Positions 24,532 through 32,903 of a stretch of DNA of 64,000 nucleotides are shown here, in pieces. The translations under genes and the position numbers were made by a program. Numbering within the stretch: position 1 is the first letter of the stretch; each line of letters starts with the position of its first letter. Location: positions 5,766,001 to 5,830,000 of the forward strand of contig CP021237.1 in assembly GCA_002151545.1 (NCBI GenBank), read 5' to 3'. Under the pieces are notes generated by a model. That model did not search any database. It was not told the origin of the DNA and worked only from the letters and a program-made list of their open reading frames with translations. The DNA comes from Sphingobacteriaceae bacterium GW460-11-11-14-LB5 (lineage in GTDB: Bacteria > Bacteroidota > Bacteroidia > Sphingobacteriales > Sphingobacteriaceae).

Positions 24532-25440
24532 TTATATCTTCGCCAAAAGCGCATTCATTTTTAAACTGAGTTTCTTAGCCCCGATTTCGTTAAGGTGATC
24601 GCCATCGTAAAAATCCTGCGCATGAAAAGAACTATCCTGCAAAAGATTAAAGTACCTGACTGTAGTGTGGAAGGTATTCAGTTTTTTAATGGTAGAAAGT
24701 GTAGTCTTCAACTGGTTTTTGCTTAAATGCGATACATAAGATTTATAAGCCGGGCTGGTAAACAAGACCACCTTTATATGCTTGTGCTCGGCAAAGGCGA
24801 TAATTTCATCCAGTAAATGCAGGTTAGTTGAATATTGTAGATTATCTTTCGCAGTATGTCGTGCTGCGGCTGTTACGCCACTTTTGATTAAGTCTTTGTG
24901 ATGAATCGCTTTGTAGCTCGAACCCCAACCCAGGCTGCTGCAGCTAATGTCATTTTCCCCTCTAACATAATGGTTTAAAAGCCTGCTTAAATTGATGTCG
25001 AGTTTATTGCTCAGTATTTCCGTACTGTTAAAAATTTTATGATCAGTATTGATGTCGTAATAAATGCGGTAATTTTTTGCCCGCCAGGCTTCGGGACTAT
25101 TTTGTAAACGGCCATAAAAGGAAAAATAATCAACAGGGATGACAATGTATTTTAAATGATCCCATTGTTGGCTGTACTTTTTTAAAATTTCCAGATCATA
25201 ATCAAAGGACTGCGAAATGTAACTCGCGTTAAAGCTCGATTTGATGTATTTCGGATCGATGCCATAATATACATGAGAGCTGCCCAGAAACAAAATACTT
25301 ACCTCTTTGGCGTGATGGTCGAGATAACTTTTTTTGTACTCGTAATCGTTTGGAATCCTTCGGATCAAAACTTCGCAAAAAACAGCCAGAAAGAGAATTG
25401 GAAGCAGAAAGATGGCGATAGATCTAGTGAATTTTTTCAT
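24532..25440 (-). CDS. SGNH-like hydrolase partner of MBOAT acyltransferase
   Basis: Protein of 302 residues with an N-terminal membrane anchor (about residues 5-22) and an extracytoplasmic SGNH-type domain. Block I is seen in ILFLGSSHVYYGIDP (serine of the GSS motif) and block V in DFYDGDHLNEIGAKKL (Asp and His). In O-acetylation systems such as AlgI with AlgJ/AlgX, or DltB with DltD, a protein of this kind passes the acyl group to its acceptor. The ATG at 25440 lies just after the MBOAT stop, so the pair is one operon with two bases between the genes. The acceptor polymer is unknown. Confidence 0.78.
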   Translation of the reverse strand: MKKFTRSIAIFLLPILFLAVFCEVLIRRIPNDYEYKKSYLDHHAKEVSILFLGSSHVYYGIDPKYIKSSFNASYISQSFDYDLEILKKYSQQWDHLKYIVIPVDYFSFYGRLQNSPEAWRAKNYRIYYDINTDHKIFNSTEILSNKLDINLSRLLNHYVRGENDISCSSLGWGSSYKAIHHKDLIKSGVTAAARHTAKDNLQYSTNLHLLDEIIAFAEHKHIKVVLFTSPAYKSYVSHLSKNQLKTTLSTIKKLNTFHTTVRYFNLLQDSSFHAQDFYDGDHLNEIGAKKLSLKMNALLAKI

Positions 25441-25442
25441 AG

Positions 25443-26879
25443 CTAAAATTGAAAGTAAATGAATTGTTGTTCGGCGCCTGCGAAAAAGAATATGACCAGC
25501 ACAAGGCCGTAGTAAATACCCCATCTAATTGGTTTAGGCCACGATAATGCAAATCTGGCAATGGCATATTGTTCCATTCTGCCATTCCATTCGATTAAAA
25601 TAAACAAGGCCAATAACAGAAATAGTTTAACCGGCAATATTTGGGGAATACTGAAAAACGACTCAGAACCAATGGCTGATATGATATTGAAAGCATGCTG
25701 TACAGAATTTGCCCTGAAAAAGATCCAGGCGAAAACAGTTAAACCGAAGGTTAATACCATCGCTGCAAATTCTTTTAAGCTTGGGAATATTTTTCCTTGA
25801 GCAACAGTATCCAGGTTCGATCGGTTAGTATTGAAAACAATCAAGGGCATAATGTACAGTGCATTTAATAATCCCCAGATGATGAATGTCCAGTTGGCAC
25901 CATGCCAAAAACCGCTCACTAAAAAGATGATAAACGTATTCCTTACTTTTATCCAGGTGCCGCCTTTGCTTCCACCTAATGGGATGTAAAGGTAATCTCT
26001 GAACCAGGTGGATAACGAGATATGCCATCTCCGCCAGAATTCGGCAATATCCCTGGAGAAATAGGGATAGGCAAAGTTTCTTAACAGCTCAATCCCAAAT
26101 AACCGTGCTGTACCCAGGGCAATGTCTGAATAGCCAGAGAAATCGCCATAAATCTGAAAAGCAAAAAGAATGGCGCCAAGCAATAAAGTGCTGCCGGAAT
26201 ATTCTCCGGAATGATTAAAAATCATATTGGCGTAATTGGCACACTGATCGGCAATGACGATTTTTTTAAACAGACCCCATAAAATCTGGCGTAAACCATC
26301 AATCGCCCTGCTGTAATCAAAAGATCTTTCTTTTTTGATCTGAGGAAGTAAATGCGTTGCCCGTTCTATGGGCCCGGCAACCAGCAGCGGGAAAAAACTC
26401 ACAAATAAAGAATAATCAATAAAGTTCTTTTCTGCCGGTATCCGGTTTTTATAAATATCGATTACATACGACAAACCATGAAAAGTATAAAACGATATGC
26501 CCACAGGTAAAATGACTTTTAATGTCCATGGGTTTACCTGAAGGCCAAAATTTGCAATGGCATCGGCAAAAGAGTCGGCGAAAAAATTGTAGTATTTAAA
26601 TATCCCTAAAAAACCCAGATTGATGGAAATGCTCAGCCAGAACCAAAATTTTTTAGACTTACTGTTTTTACTTTCCGTCATTTTTAAGCCGGTGAAATAA
26701 TCCAGTAAGGTGGAAAAAATGAGCAGGAACATAAAACGCCAATCCCAGCAGGCATAAAAGAAATAGCTTGCCCCCAGCAATAATATATTTTTAGATCTTA
26801 AACGTTCTTTTCCCAAAACCCAGTACAGTATAAAAACTATGGGCAGAAAAGCAGCAAAGCTAAAAGAGTTAAACAGCAT
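25443..26879 (-). CDS. MBOAT family O-acyltransferase
   Basis: Polytopic inner-membrane acyltransferase of 478 residues, related to AlgI, PatA and DltB. It has the family segments VGISFYTFHGLSYVIDIYK, FVSFFPLLVAGPIERA, the positively charged FWRRWHISLSTWFRDYLYIPLGG and the SGFWHGANWTFIIWG motif, whose His is the putative catalytic residue, within more than ten hydrophobic segments. These enzymes take an acyl group from the cytoplasm and pass it across the membrane to a polymer. Paired with the SGNH protein 3' of it, the system probably O-acylates an exopolysaccharide or cell-wall component. Confidence 0.92.
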   Translation of the reverse strand: MLFNSFSFAAFLPIVFILYWVLGKERLRSKNILLLGASYFFYACWDWRFMFLLIFSTLLDYFTGLKMTESKNSKSKKFWFWLSISINLGFLGIFKYYNFFADSFADAIANFGLQVNPWTLKVILPVGISFYTFHGLSYVIDIYKNRIPAEKNFIDYSLFVSFFPLLVAGPIERATHLLPQIKKERSFDYSRAIDGLRQILWGLFKKIVIADQCANYANMIFNHSGEYSGSTLLLGAILFAFQIYGDFSGYSDIALGTARLFGIELLRNFAYPYFSRDIAEFWRRWHISLSTWFRDYLYIPLGGSKGGTWIKVRNTFIIFLVSGFWHGANWTFIIWGLLNALYIMPLIVFNTNRSNLDTVAQGKIFPSLKEFAAMVLTFGLTVFAWIFFRANSVQHAFNIISAIGSESFFSIPQILPVKLFLLLALFILIEWNGRMEQYAIARFALSWPKPIRWGIYYGLVLVIFFFAGAEQQFIYFQF

Positions 26880-26993
26880 AGCGTTGAGGTTAATACTTCG
26901 TTTAGGAATAAAATTAACGCTTTGAGCCGTCCGATTAATAGGGTCGGTAAATTTGTACGCAGAATTGCTTAAAGTTGTAAAATACCTGTATAG

Positions 26994-27689
26994 CTACTTC
27001 ACGGTATTTCTATCGCTGTATTTTAGAAAAATACCAGTATCGAAAATGGTCCACAAACAGCTTCTTTGTCCGCATGCTTTTAGTGCTGCATTAGCCCAGG
27101 TATTACAGGTTTTGAAAATGCTGTAACTCCCTTTTGCCTCATAAAAGGCATCGCCAATATCGTAATGGATATTCGATTTTACATTGATCAAATGTCCGGC
27201 TTCATCTTTTTTGAAGCTATTTAAGATGTAATCGATCAACTGTCGATATTGCGTTTTGCTGATGCTAATTTTCTTACAGTCCGCATCTTCCCAAATGTTT
27301 TTGTAGTAAGTGGTGTGCATGGCAGATGTGCTTAAGCCTGAAATGGCCCTGAGCCCATTGCTGAGTTTAAGGTCTGAAAATTCTGGTGTTTCAAGGTAGA
27401 ATTTCTTGTCGCCCCAACCCATCGCCAGGTATTGATAAGTGCTATCGGCCTCCAGCGTATTTTGGTAACTGATTTCTTTTGTCCAGTCCATTTCTGCGCT
27501 TACCGCCGGAACGATAATATCAGTATGTACGCCGTTAGTCATAATATATATGTTAACTTCCTTAGCGTTTTTTGGATAGGCATTTATAGTGATACGCGAA
27601 CAAGCAAAAGCCGTTAAAAAGTAAAATCCAATCAGCATAATCAAAGCAATGCAGCATCTGCCAGCATATTTTAAAAACCTTTTGTTCAT
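26994..27689 (-). CDS. DUF2459 / TIGR02117 family protein
   Basis: Protein of 231 residues with an N-terminal membrane or signal segment (about 11-30) and a DUF2459 domain. Family features are NGVHTDIIVPA, the MGWGDKKFYLETPE segment, and a conserved SIFKTCNTWANAALKACG near the C-terminus. The last segment holds a Cys and a nearby Asn, and the early His could complete a hydrolase-like site, but no activity has been established as far as I know. It lies 114 bases upstream of the MBOAT gene on the same strand with no clear terminator between. Confidence 0.82.
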   Translation of the reverse strand: MNKRFLKYAGRCCIALIMLIGFYFLTAFACSRITINAYPKNAKEVNIYIMTNGVHTDIIVPAVSAEMDWTKEISYQNTLEADSTYQYLAMGWGDKKFYLETPEFSDLKLSNGLRAISGLSTSAMHTTYYKNIWEDADCKKISISKTQYRQLIDYILNSFKKDEAGHLINVKSNIHYDIGDAFYEAKGSYSIFKTCNTWANAALKACGQRSCLWTIFDTGIFLKYSDRNTVK

Positions 27690-27825
27690 TTCGGTCAGAT
27701 TATTTTATCCTTAATACAGCATTTGAGTTTTTGGTAACCCATTTACTGCGGGATATCGATTTTATTGATGGCGGCATCGAAAAACATGATTTTTTGCGAC
27801 TTCAACTAATACCTACATTCACAAT

Positions 27826-28278
27826 ATGATAAAAGGACTTTTTGAAACCCATATTTATGTTGAAGATTTGGCAAGATCGATTGATTTTTACAGCAATACC
27901 CTGGGCTTAACACAATGCCATTACGAAGAAGAACGCAGAATTGCATTTTTCTGGATAGGGAAACCAAAAGAAGCGATGCTGGGGATCTGGGAAAAACCAA
28001 AAGTTGAGATTGATGTCAGACATTTTGCCTTTGGTTGCGACCTGGAAGACGTACTGGACAAATCGATTAGTTTTCTTGAATCTAAAAACCTAAAGCCCTA
28101 TAACTTTCTTAAAAATGGAAACCACGAACCTATGGTTTTCGCCTGGATGCCAGCCTTGGCCATTTATTTTAATGATCCTGACGGGCATATATTGGAATTT
28201 ATTGCCATTTTAGAAGGAGAGGCCAGGCCAGAGTTGGGCGTGATTTCTTACCAGGAGTGGTTAAATAGAAATATTTAA
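27826..28278 (+). CDS. VOC family (glyoxalase/bleomycin-resistance-like) protein
   Basis: Small cytoplasmic protein of 150 residues with the paired beta-alpha-beta-beta-beta units of the vicinal oxygen chelate fold. The first half starts KGLFETHIYVEDLARSIDFYSNTLG, with His at the metal position. The second half has AIYFNDPDGHILEFIAIL, with His and Glu ligands, and the end is GVISYQEWL. Substrate cannot be told: members include glyoxalases, dioxygenases and fosfomycin or bleomycin resistance proteins. It stands alone on the plus strand. Confidence 0.88.
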   Translation: MIKGLFETHIYVEDLARSIDFYSNTLGLTQCHYEEERRIAFFWIGKPKEAMLGIWEKPKVEIDVRHFAFGCDLEDVLDKSISFLESKNLKPYNFLKNGNHEPMVFAWMPALAIYFNDPDGHILEFIAILEGEARPELGVISYQEWLNRNI

Positions 28279-28295
28279 TGTAATCTTATTATAGA

Positions 28296-28368
28296 ATTGT
28301 CATCTTGAGCTTGTCGAAGGATCTATGAAGTATCGCTTAAAGCATTTCGACAAGCTCAATGTGACAAT
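28296..28368. repeat. Palindromic intergenic repeat
   Basis: Arms of 23 bases at 28296-28318 and 28346-28368 are complementary at 21 positions (two mismatches). The arms start ATTGTCATCTTGAGC and end AGCTCAATGTGACAAT. It lies between convergent genes and could act as a terminator hairpin. A single arm-like copy occurs at 57308-57340. Confidence 0.75.
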
Positions 28369-28384
28369 GTTCATAACAAATAGT

Positions 28385-28744
28385 TTAACCGGAAAATTTC
28401 CGCAGGGCTTCAGCTGTTGAGCCCAAAAAATTAATGTGTTTGCCTTTGTTACTTTCGTAAATAAAATCTTTGATGCTTTTGCTTTGATATGGACTAAAAT
28501 CGCCAATAATGGCCAGGCTTACCCGGTAATTTGAAAACTTTTGGAGAATTTCTCCGGCTATCCCGTTTTTAAGGTCAAAGAAATCGGGCGTGATATTGCG
28601 TTCATGGATAATAATTTTATCAAAGCCCTGGTAATATAAGTTCCCCAATAAATCTAATCCATCTTCTGCATGATTAATGATGATTTCTTCCGAAATGAGC
28701 TCGGCAATATTGGTATTGTTTATGGTGTGTGATTCAATTTTCAT
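28385..28744 (-). CDS. DUF4180 domain-containing protein
   Basis: Small cytoplasmic protein of 119 residues with the DUF4180 pattern: an early ISEEIIINHAEDGLDLLGNLYYQGFDKIIIHERNITPDFFDLKNGIAGEILQ-type core (quoted in parts: DGLDLLGNLYYQG, ITPDFFDLKNGIAGE) and a middle IGDFSPYQSKSIKDFI. It reads like a STAS-like or SpoIIAA-like fold. Function is unknown. It stands alone on the minus strand and is convergent with the VOC gene across the palindromic repeat. Confidence 0.8.
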   Translation of the reverse strand: MKIESHTINNTNIAELISEEIIINHAEDGLDLLGNLYYQGFDKIIIHERNITPDFFDLKNGIAGEILQKFSNYRVSLAIIGDFSPYQSKSIKDFIYESNKGKHINFLGSTAEALRKFSG

Positions 28745-28902
28745 CGGTAATTTTAAATAGGCGGATAAAGGTAATGATATTCATTTCCTTGCTGCTAATA
28801 TAAATTTTGCTTTTAAACAGAACATCTGGTAAAAATCTGTTTATTCTATTTTAGAATTTTATAGCGATATTAGCCTTTAAAGCTAATTATCCTCCCACAA
28901 CC

Positions 28903-29490
28903 ATGCAAGAAATCGAAATTGTTGCTTATGCCTTTTCTCAGTTTGCTAAAATGGACGCCGAAGCGTTCGAATCCTCAAAACCACACTGGAAAATAAAACA
29001 ATATAAAAAAGGCGATTTCTATAACCAGCATAGAACGGTTTGCAAATTTTTAGGATTTATCATCGATGGGGTATTTCGCTCTTACGTGGTTGATGAGAAA
29101 AGCGGCGAAGAGAAAAATGTCTTTTTATACTCAGGCAACCAGTTTGTAGTAACCTTTAAAAGTTTTATTAACCAACAACCTTGCGATTATCATACACAGG
29201 CCATGACTGATGCGACTGTGGTTTATATCCATATTGATGATTTATTGCAATTGTACCAGCAATCTCATCAATGGGAGACTTTTGGACGGCTTTTGGCGCA
29301 GGAGGCATTTAACATCGCTATGGATAGGGCGGAGAGTTTTGTTTTTAAAACACCCGAGCAGCGTTATCTCGATCTGATTAAATACCACCCGCAAATTTTT
29401 AATAATATTCCGCTCTATCATATTTCCTCTTATTTGGGCATCCAGGGGCCATCGTTAAGCAGGATAAGAAAAAGACTTACAGGTAAATAA
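28903..29490 (+). CDS. Crp/Fnr family transcriptional regulator
   Basis: Regulator of 195 residues, the same length as that at 16692. The N-terminal roll (about 10-120; KPHWKIKQYKKGDFYNQHRTVCKFLGFIIDGVF in shape) and the C-terminal helix-turn-helix (LYHISSYLGIQGPSLSRIRKRL) are clear. There is no Fnr iron-sulfur cysteine set. It lies upstream of an alpha/beta hydrolase gene (77-base gap) that it may regulate, which is the usual neighbourhood for this Bacteroidota subgroup. This is inference from position only. Confidence 0.9.
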   Translation: MQEIEIVAYAFSQFAKMDAEAFESSKPHWKIKQYKKGDFYNQHRTVCKFLGFIIDGVFRSYVVDEKSGEEKNVFLYSGNQFVVTFKSFINQQPCDYHTQAMTDATVVYIHIDDLLQLYQQSHQWETFGRLLAQEAFNIAMDRAESFVFKTPEQRYLDLIKYHPQIFNNIPLYHISSYLGIQGPSLSRIRKRLTGK

Positions 29491-29566
29491 CGATTTTAAC
29501 TTAGGTTAAAATTATTGCTGTTTTTAAGCTGGAGATTTGAGGTATCAAATTAAAACTAAAAACAAC

Positions 29567-30340
29567 ATGAAAACTTTAAAATCAAAAACAATCGTATTTG
29601 TACATGGTCTATTTGTAAACAATAAAAGTTGGGAAAATTGGAAAACTTTCTTCGAAGCTAAAGGTTACACCGTTTATACACCTGCAAATCCATCGCATGA
29701 AGGTGATCCAACTGCTTTAAGAACCAACATTGATCCCAATCTAACCAAGGTAAATTTCGTTGATGTGGTGAATAACCTTGTGAAATTTATCGACACCCTG
29801 CCGGAGAAACCCATTCTGATCGGACACTCATTGGGCGGTTTAACCGTTCAAAAATTAATGGACCTGGGTAAAGGCGAAGCTGGGGTAATGATTGATGGTG
29901 CCCCTCCAATGGGTGTTATTCCATACGAATGGAGCTTCTGGAAATCTAATTTTACAGTGGTTAATCCATTTAAAGGTAATTCTGTTTTTATGCCTACTAA
30001 ATCGTGGTTCCATTATACCTTCGGTAATACTTTGCCAAGAGCAGCATCTGATCAGGTATTTGATGAATTTGTGGTGCCAGAAAGCAGAGCGATTGCCTGG
30101 GGAACCTTAAAAAGTTATGCCAAGGTAGATTTTAAAAAAGCCCACCAACCTTTATTGTTTATCGCTGGCGAAAAAGACCATATTATGCCAGCGAGTTTGA
30201 ACAAAAGAAATTTTAAAGCCTACAAAAATCCAGATAGCATAACCGATTTTAAAATGTTTGAAGGAAGAGGCCACTTCATTTGTGGTGAAAAAAACTGGGA
30301 AGAAGTAGCAACTTATATCTACAACTGGATCAAAAACTAA
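29567..30340 (+). CDS. Alpha/beta hydrolase
   Basis: Cytoplasmic alpha/beta hydrolase of 257 residues. The oxyanion region is IVFVHGLFVNNKSW, the nucleophile elbow is LIGHSLGGLT (GxSxG), and the acid and His are in LFIAGEKDHIMP and MFEGRGHFICGE. The ATG at 29567 is used; a TTG frame ten codons longer starts in AT-rich leader sequence. Substrate unknown. It follows the Crp/Fnr gene on the same strand, so the two may form a small unit. Confidence 0.86.
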   Translation: MKTLKSKTIVFVHGLFVNNKSWENWKTFFEAKGYTVYTPANPSHEGDPTALRTNIDPNLTKVNFVDVVNNLVKFIDTLPEKPILIGHSLGGLTVQKLMDLGKGEAGVMIDGAPPMGVIPYEWSFWKSNFTVVNPFKGNSVFMPTKSWFHYTFGNTLPRAASDQVFDEFVVPESRAIAWGTLKSYAKVDFKKAHQPLLFIAGEKDHIMPASLNKRNFKAYKNPDSITDFKMFEGRGHFICGEKNWEEVATYIYNWIKN

Positions 30341-30507
30341 ATTCCTGACAGGTTTACTTAAGGTTTTAAATTAATTCTAACCGGAAAGGCGGGTGTGTAA
30401 GAAAGGGAAAACATTGCTCTCGCTTTTCTGTTTAAAAATGAGATAATTACAACATTATCATCATATTAAATAGTGAGAGATATAGTAGAAAATCCATTTC
30501 AAAACAC

Positions 30508-30540
30508 TATCTTTGCGCCAAATTTGAGGCGCATTTTATG
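30508..30540 (+). promoter_or_regulatory. typA promoter element and leader hairpin
   Basis: TATCTTTG (30508-30515) matches TAnnTTTG exactly, 22 bases before the typA start. Directly after it GCGCC (30515-30519) and GGCGC (30528-30532) form a hairpin that ends five bases before the ATG. The leader could tune translation starts, for example with temperature (inference). Confidence 0.55.
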
Positions 30541-32343
30541 CAAAAGATTAGAAATATAGCTATTATAGCACACGTTGACCACGGCAAAACTACTTTGGTT
30601 GATAAGATTTTACATTCTTGTTCTATTTTTCGTGACAACGAACAAACAGGAGATTTGATATTGGATAACAACGATTTAGAGCGCGAGCGTGGTATCACGA
30701 TTGTATCTAAAAACGTATCGGTTCAATACAAAGACGTAAAAATTAACATTATTGACACTCCTGGTCACGCGGATTTCGGCGGTGAGGTAGAGCGTGTTTT
30801 GAAAATGGCAGATGGTGTACTTTTACTTTGCGATGCTTTTGAAGGTGCAATGCCTCAAACGCGTTTCGTAACGCAAAAAGCTTTGGCCCTTGGTTTAAAA
30901 CCAATTGTGGTAGTAAACAAAGTGGATAAAGAAAACTGTCGCCCGGAAGAGGTTTACGAGCAGATTTTCGAATTGTTCTTTAACCTTGAAGCCACTGAAG
31001 ATCAATTGGATTTCCCGGTAATTTACGGTTCATCTAAACAAGGATGGATGAGTACCGACTGGAAAGTACCCACTACTGATATCTTCGCTTTATTAGATGC
31101 GGTTGTGGCTAATATTCCACCTGCACCAATTAACGACGGTACTTTGCAAATGCAGATCACTTCGTTAGATTATTCATCTTTCGTTGGTCGTATCGCAATT
31201 GGTCGTGTACACCGTGGTACAATTAAAGAAAACCAACCGGTTACTTTAATTAAACGCGATGGTAAAATTGTAAAATCAAGAGTAAAAGAACTTTATACTT
31301 TCGAAGGTTTAGGAAAAATCCGTACTTCAGAAGTAAGTTCAGGTGATATTTGTGCGGTTGTAGGTATTGATGGATTTGATATTGGCGATACTATTGCTGA
31401 TTTCGAAGCACCAGAACAATTACCGGTGATCAGCATTGATGAGCCAACCATGAACATGTTGTTCACCATTAATAACTCTCCATTTTTTGGTAAAGAAGGT
31501 AAATTAGTAACCTCTCAGCGTATTAAAGAACGTTTATACAAAGAGATGGAGAAAAACTTAGCTTTAAAAGTTGTTGAAACAGCTTCTCCAGACGCCTGGT
31601 TAGTTTATGGTCGTGGTATTCTCCATTTATCTGTATTAATCGAAACGATGCGTCGTGAAGGTTATGAGATTCAGGTAGGTCAGCCTCAGGTTATCATTAA
31701 AGAAATTGATGGTAAAAAACATGAGCCAATTGAAACTTTAATCGTTGATGTTCCGGGAGAAGTTTCTGGTAAAGTAATCGAATTGGTAACTCAACGTAAA
31801 GGTGAGTTGTTAATTATGGAGCCAAAAGGCGATTTACAACACTTAGAATTCGAAATTCCGGCACGTGGTATCATTGGTTTACGTAATAACGTTTTAACTG
31901 CTACAGCAGGAGAAGCGATTATGGCACACCGTTTCAAAGCTTACGAGCCTTGGAAAGGTACAATCCCAGGTCGTTTAAATGGTGTATTGGTTTCAATGGA
32001 AAAAGGACAAACTACAGCTTATTCAATTGATAAGTTACAAGATAGAGGTCGTTTCTTCATCGATCCGGGAACTGATGTTTACGAAGGTCAGATTATGGGT
32101 GAGCACATCCGTGATAACGATTTAGTGGTAAACGTGGTAAAAGGTAAAGCATTAACCAACATGCGTGCTTCTGGTACTGATGATAACACGCGTATCGCAC
32201 CAGCAATTAAATTCTCTTTAGAAGAAGCAATGGAATACATCCAGGCTGATGAATATATCGAGGTTACACCGCAAAGCATGCGTTTACGTAAAATCTTCTT
32301 AACAGAACAAGAACGTAAAGTTAAAGGAAAGCAATTCGCTTAA
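30538..32343 (+). CDS. typA: Translational GTPase TypA/BipA
   Basis: Ribosome-associated GTPase of 601 residues, needed for growth under cold and other stress. The G domain shows P-loop AHVDHGKTTL, switch II DTPGHADFGGEVER and NKVD (GTP specificity). It is followed by domain II, the EF-G-like domains III and V, and the TypA-specific C-terminal domain (RGIIGLRN near residue 440, then GTIPGRLNGVLVSMEKG). Length is the family norm. It is monocistronic, with a promoter-like leader upstream and a strong hairpin after the stop. Codon usage looks like that of highly expressed genes (many AAA, GGT, CGT, GAA). Confidence 0.97.
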   Translation: MQKIRNIAIIAHVDHGKTTLVDKILHSCSIFRDNEQTGDLILDNNDLERERGITIVSKNVSVQYKDVKINIIDTPGHADFGGEVERVLKMADGVLLLCDAFEGAMPQTRFVTQKALALGLKPIVVVNKVDKENCRPEEVYEQIFELFFNLEATEDQLDFPVIYGSSKQGWMSTDWKVPTTDIFALLDAVVANIPPAPINDGTLQMQITSLDYSSFVGRIAIGRVHRGTIKENQPVTLIKRDGKIVKSRVKELYTFEGLGKIRTSEVSSGDICAVVGIDGFDIGDTIADFEAPEQLPVISIDEPTMNMLFTINNSPFFGKEGKLVTSQRIKERLYKEMEKNLALKVVETASPDAWLVYGRGILHLSVLIETMRREGYEIQVGQPQVIIKEIDGKKHEPIETLIVDVPGEVSGKVIELVTQRKGELLIMEPKGDLQHLEFEIPARGIIGLRNNVLTATAGEAIMAHRFKAYEPWKGTIPGRLNGVLVSMEKGQTTAYSIDKLQDRGRFFIDPGTDVYEGQIMGEHIRDNDLVVNVVKGKALTNMRASGTDDNTRIAPAIKFSLEEAMEYIQADEYIEVTPQSMRLRKIFLTEQERKVKGKQFA

Positions 32344-32364
32344 TTCCTTAAACATATACATATT

Positions 32365-32393
32365 AAAGCCCCGATGTAAATCGGGGCTTTTTG
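32365..32393 (+). terminator. typA terminator
   Basis: Perfect 10-bp stem AAAGCCCCGA (32365-32374) and TCGGGGCTTT (32381-32390), six-base loop, short T tail, 22 bases past the stop. Confidence 0.9.
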
Positions 32394-32903
32394 CGTTTAA
32401 ACATTAAAGGTTGCTAATTGGTTTACCACCTGAGCCACCTAAGAACATCTGAGCTGGGCGCATCATTTATGTTTCTAATTAGAGTTGACAACTTTAATAG
32501 TCAATAGGAGCTGAAGTTGTCAACTCTTGTGTTAAATCTTAAACGGTAATAGAAATAATAAGAAAAGCAGTTTTAGTGCATTTTTTAAGGTTAGTCCTTC
32601 TTTCCGCTAAATCCCCGATGAAGAATCGGGGGATACCGCTAAAATAAGGTTTAGAACGGTTAGGGCTGTGATTATAGATTGGTTGATTATTCACCTAATT
32701 TGAGCGTTGCCGACTTCAATGGCAGGGGAGAATAACTTCGGGTAAGGTGTTGCTGGTCAGTTAAATCGTTAATCAATGTGCAATTTTTGTCAGCGTTTTT
32801 TCATAAAACCTGTAGGAATAAAAAAACTAACAATTAGATGGCAATTAATTTTGCTTTCAGTTTTAATTTTGTGTTTTTGCTAGCAAACTAATGATCCACC
32901 ATC
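32394..32903. other. Gene-free region with palindromes upstream of the acyltransferases
   Basis: About 510 bases with no supported gene. It holds the perfect palindromic pair at 32481-32527, and ATCCCCGAT (32611-32619) with ATCGGGGGAT (32625-32634), another short palindrome. The rest is AT-rich leader for the downstream acyltransferase gene. Confidence 0.5.
32481..32527. repeat. Perfect 14-bp inverted repeat containing GTTGACAAC
   Basis: AGAGTTGACAACTT (32481-32494) and AAGTTGTCAACTCT (32514-32527), 19-base loop. Each arm is itself nearly a palindrome (GTTG-A-CAAC), which suits a dimeric DNA-binding protein as well as an RNA hairpin. Confidence 0.5.

Noticed and set aside
29537..29566. TTG start of the alpha/beta hydrolase ten codons upstream
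   Set aside because: The added residues are Lys/Asn-rich leader sequence, while the ATG at 29567 sits at the normal family start.
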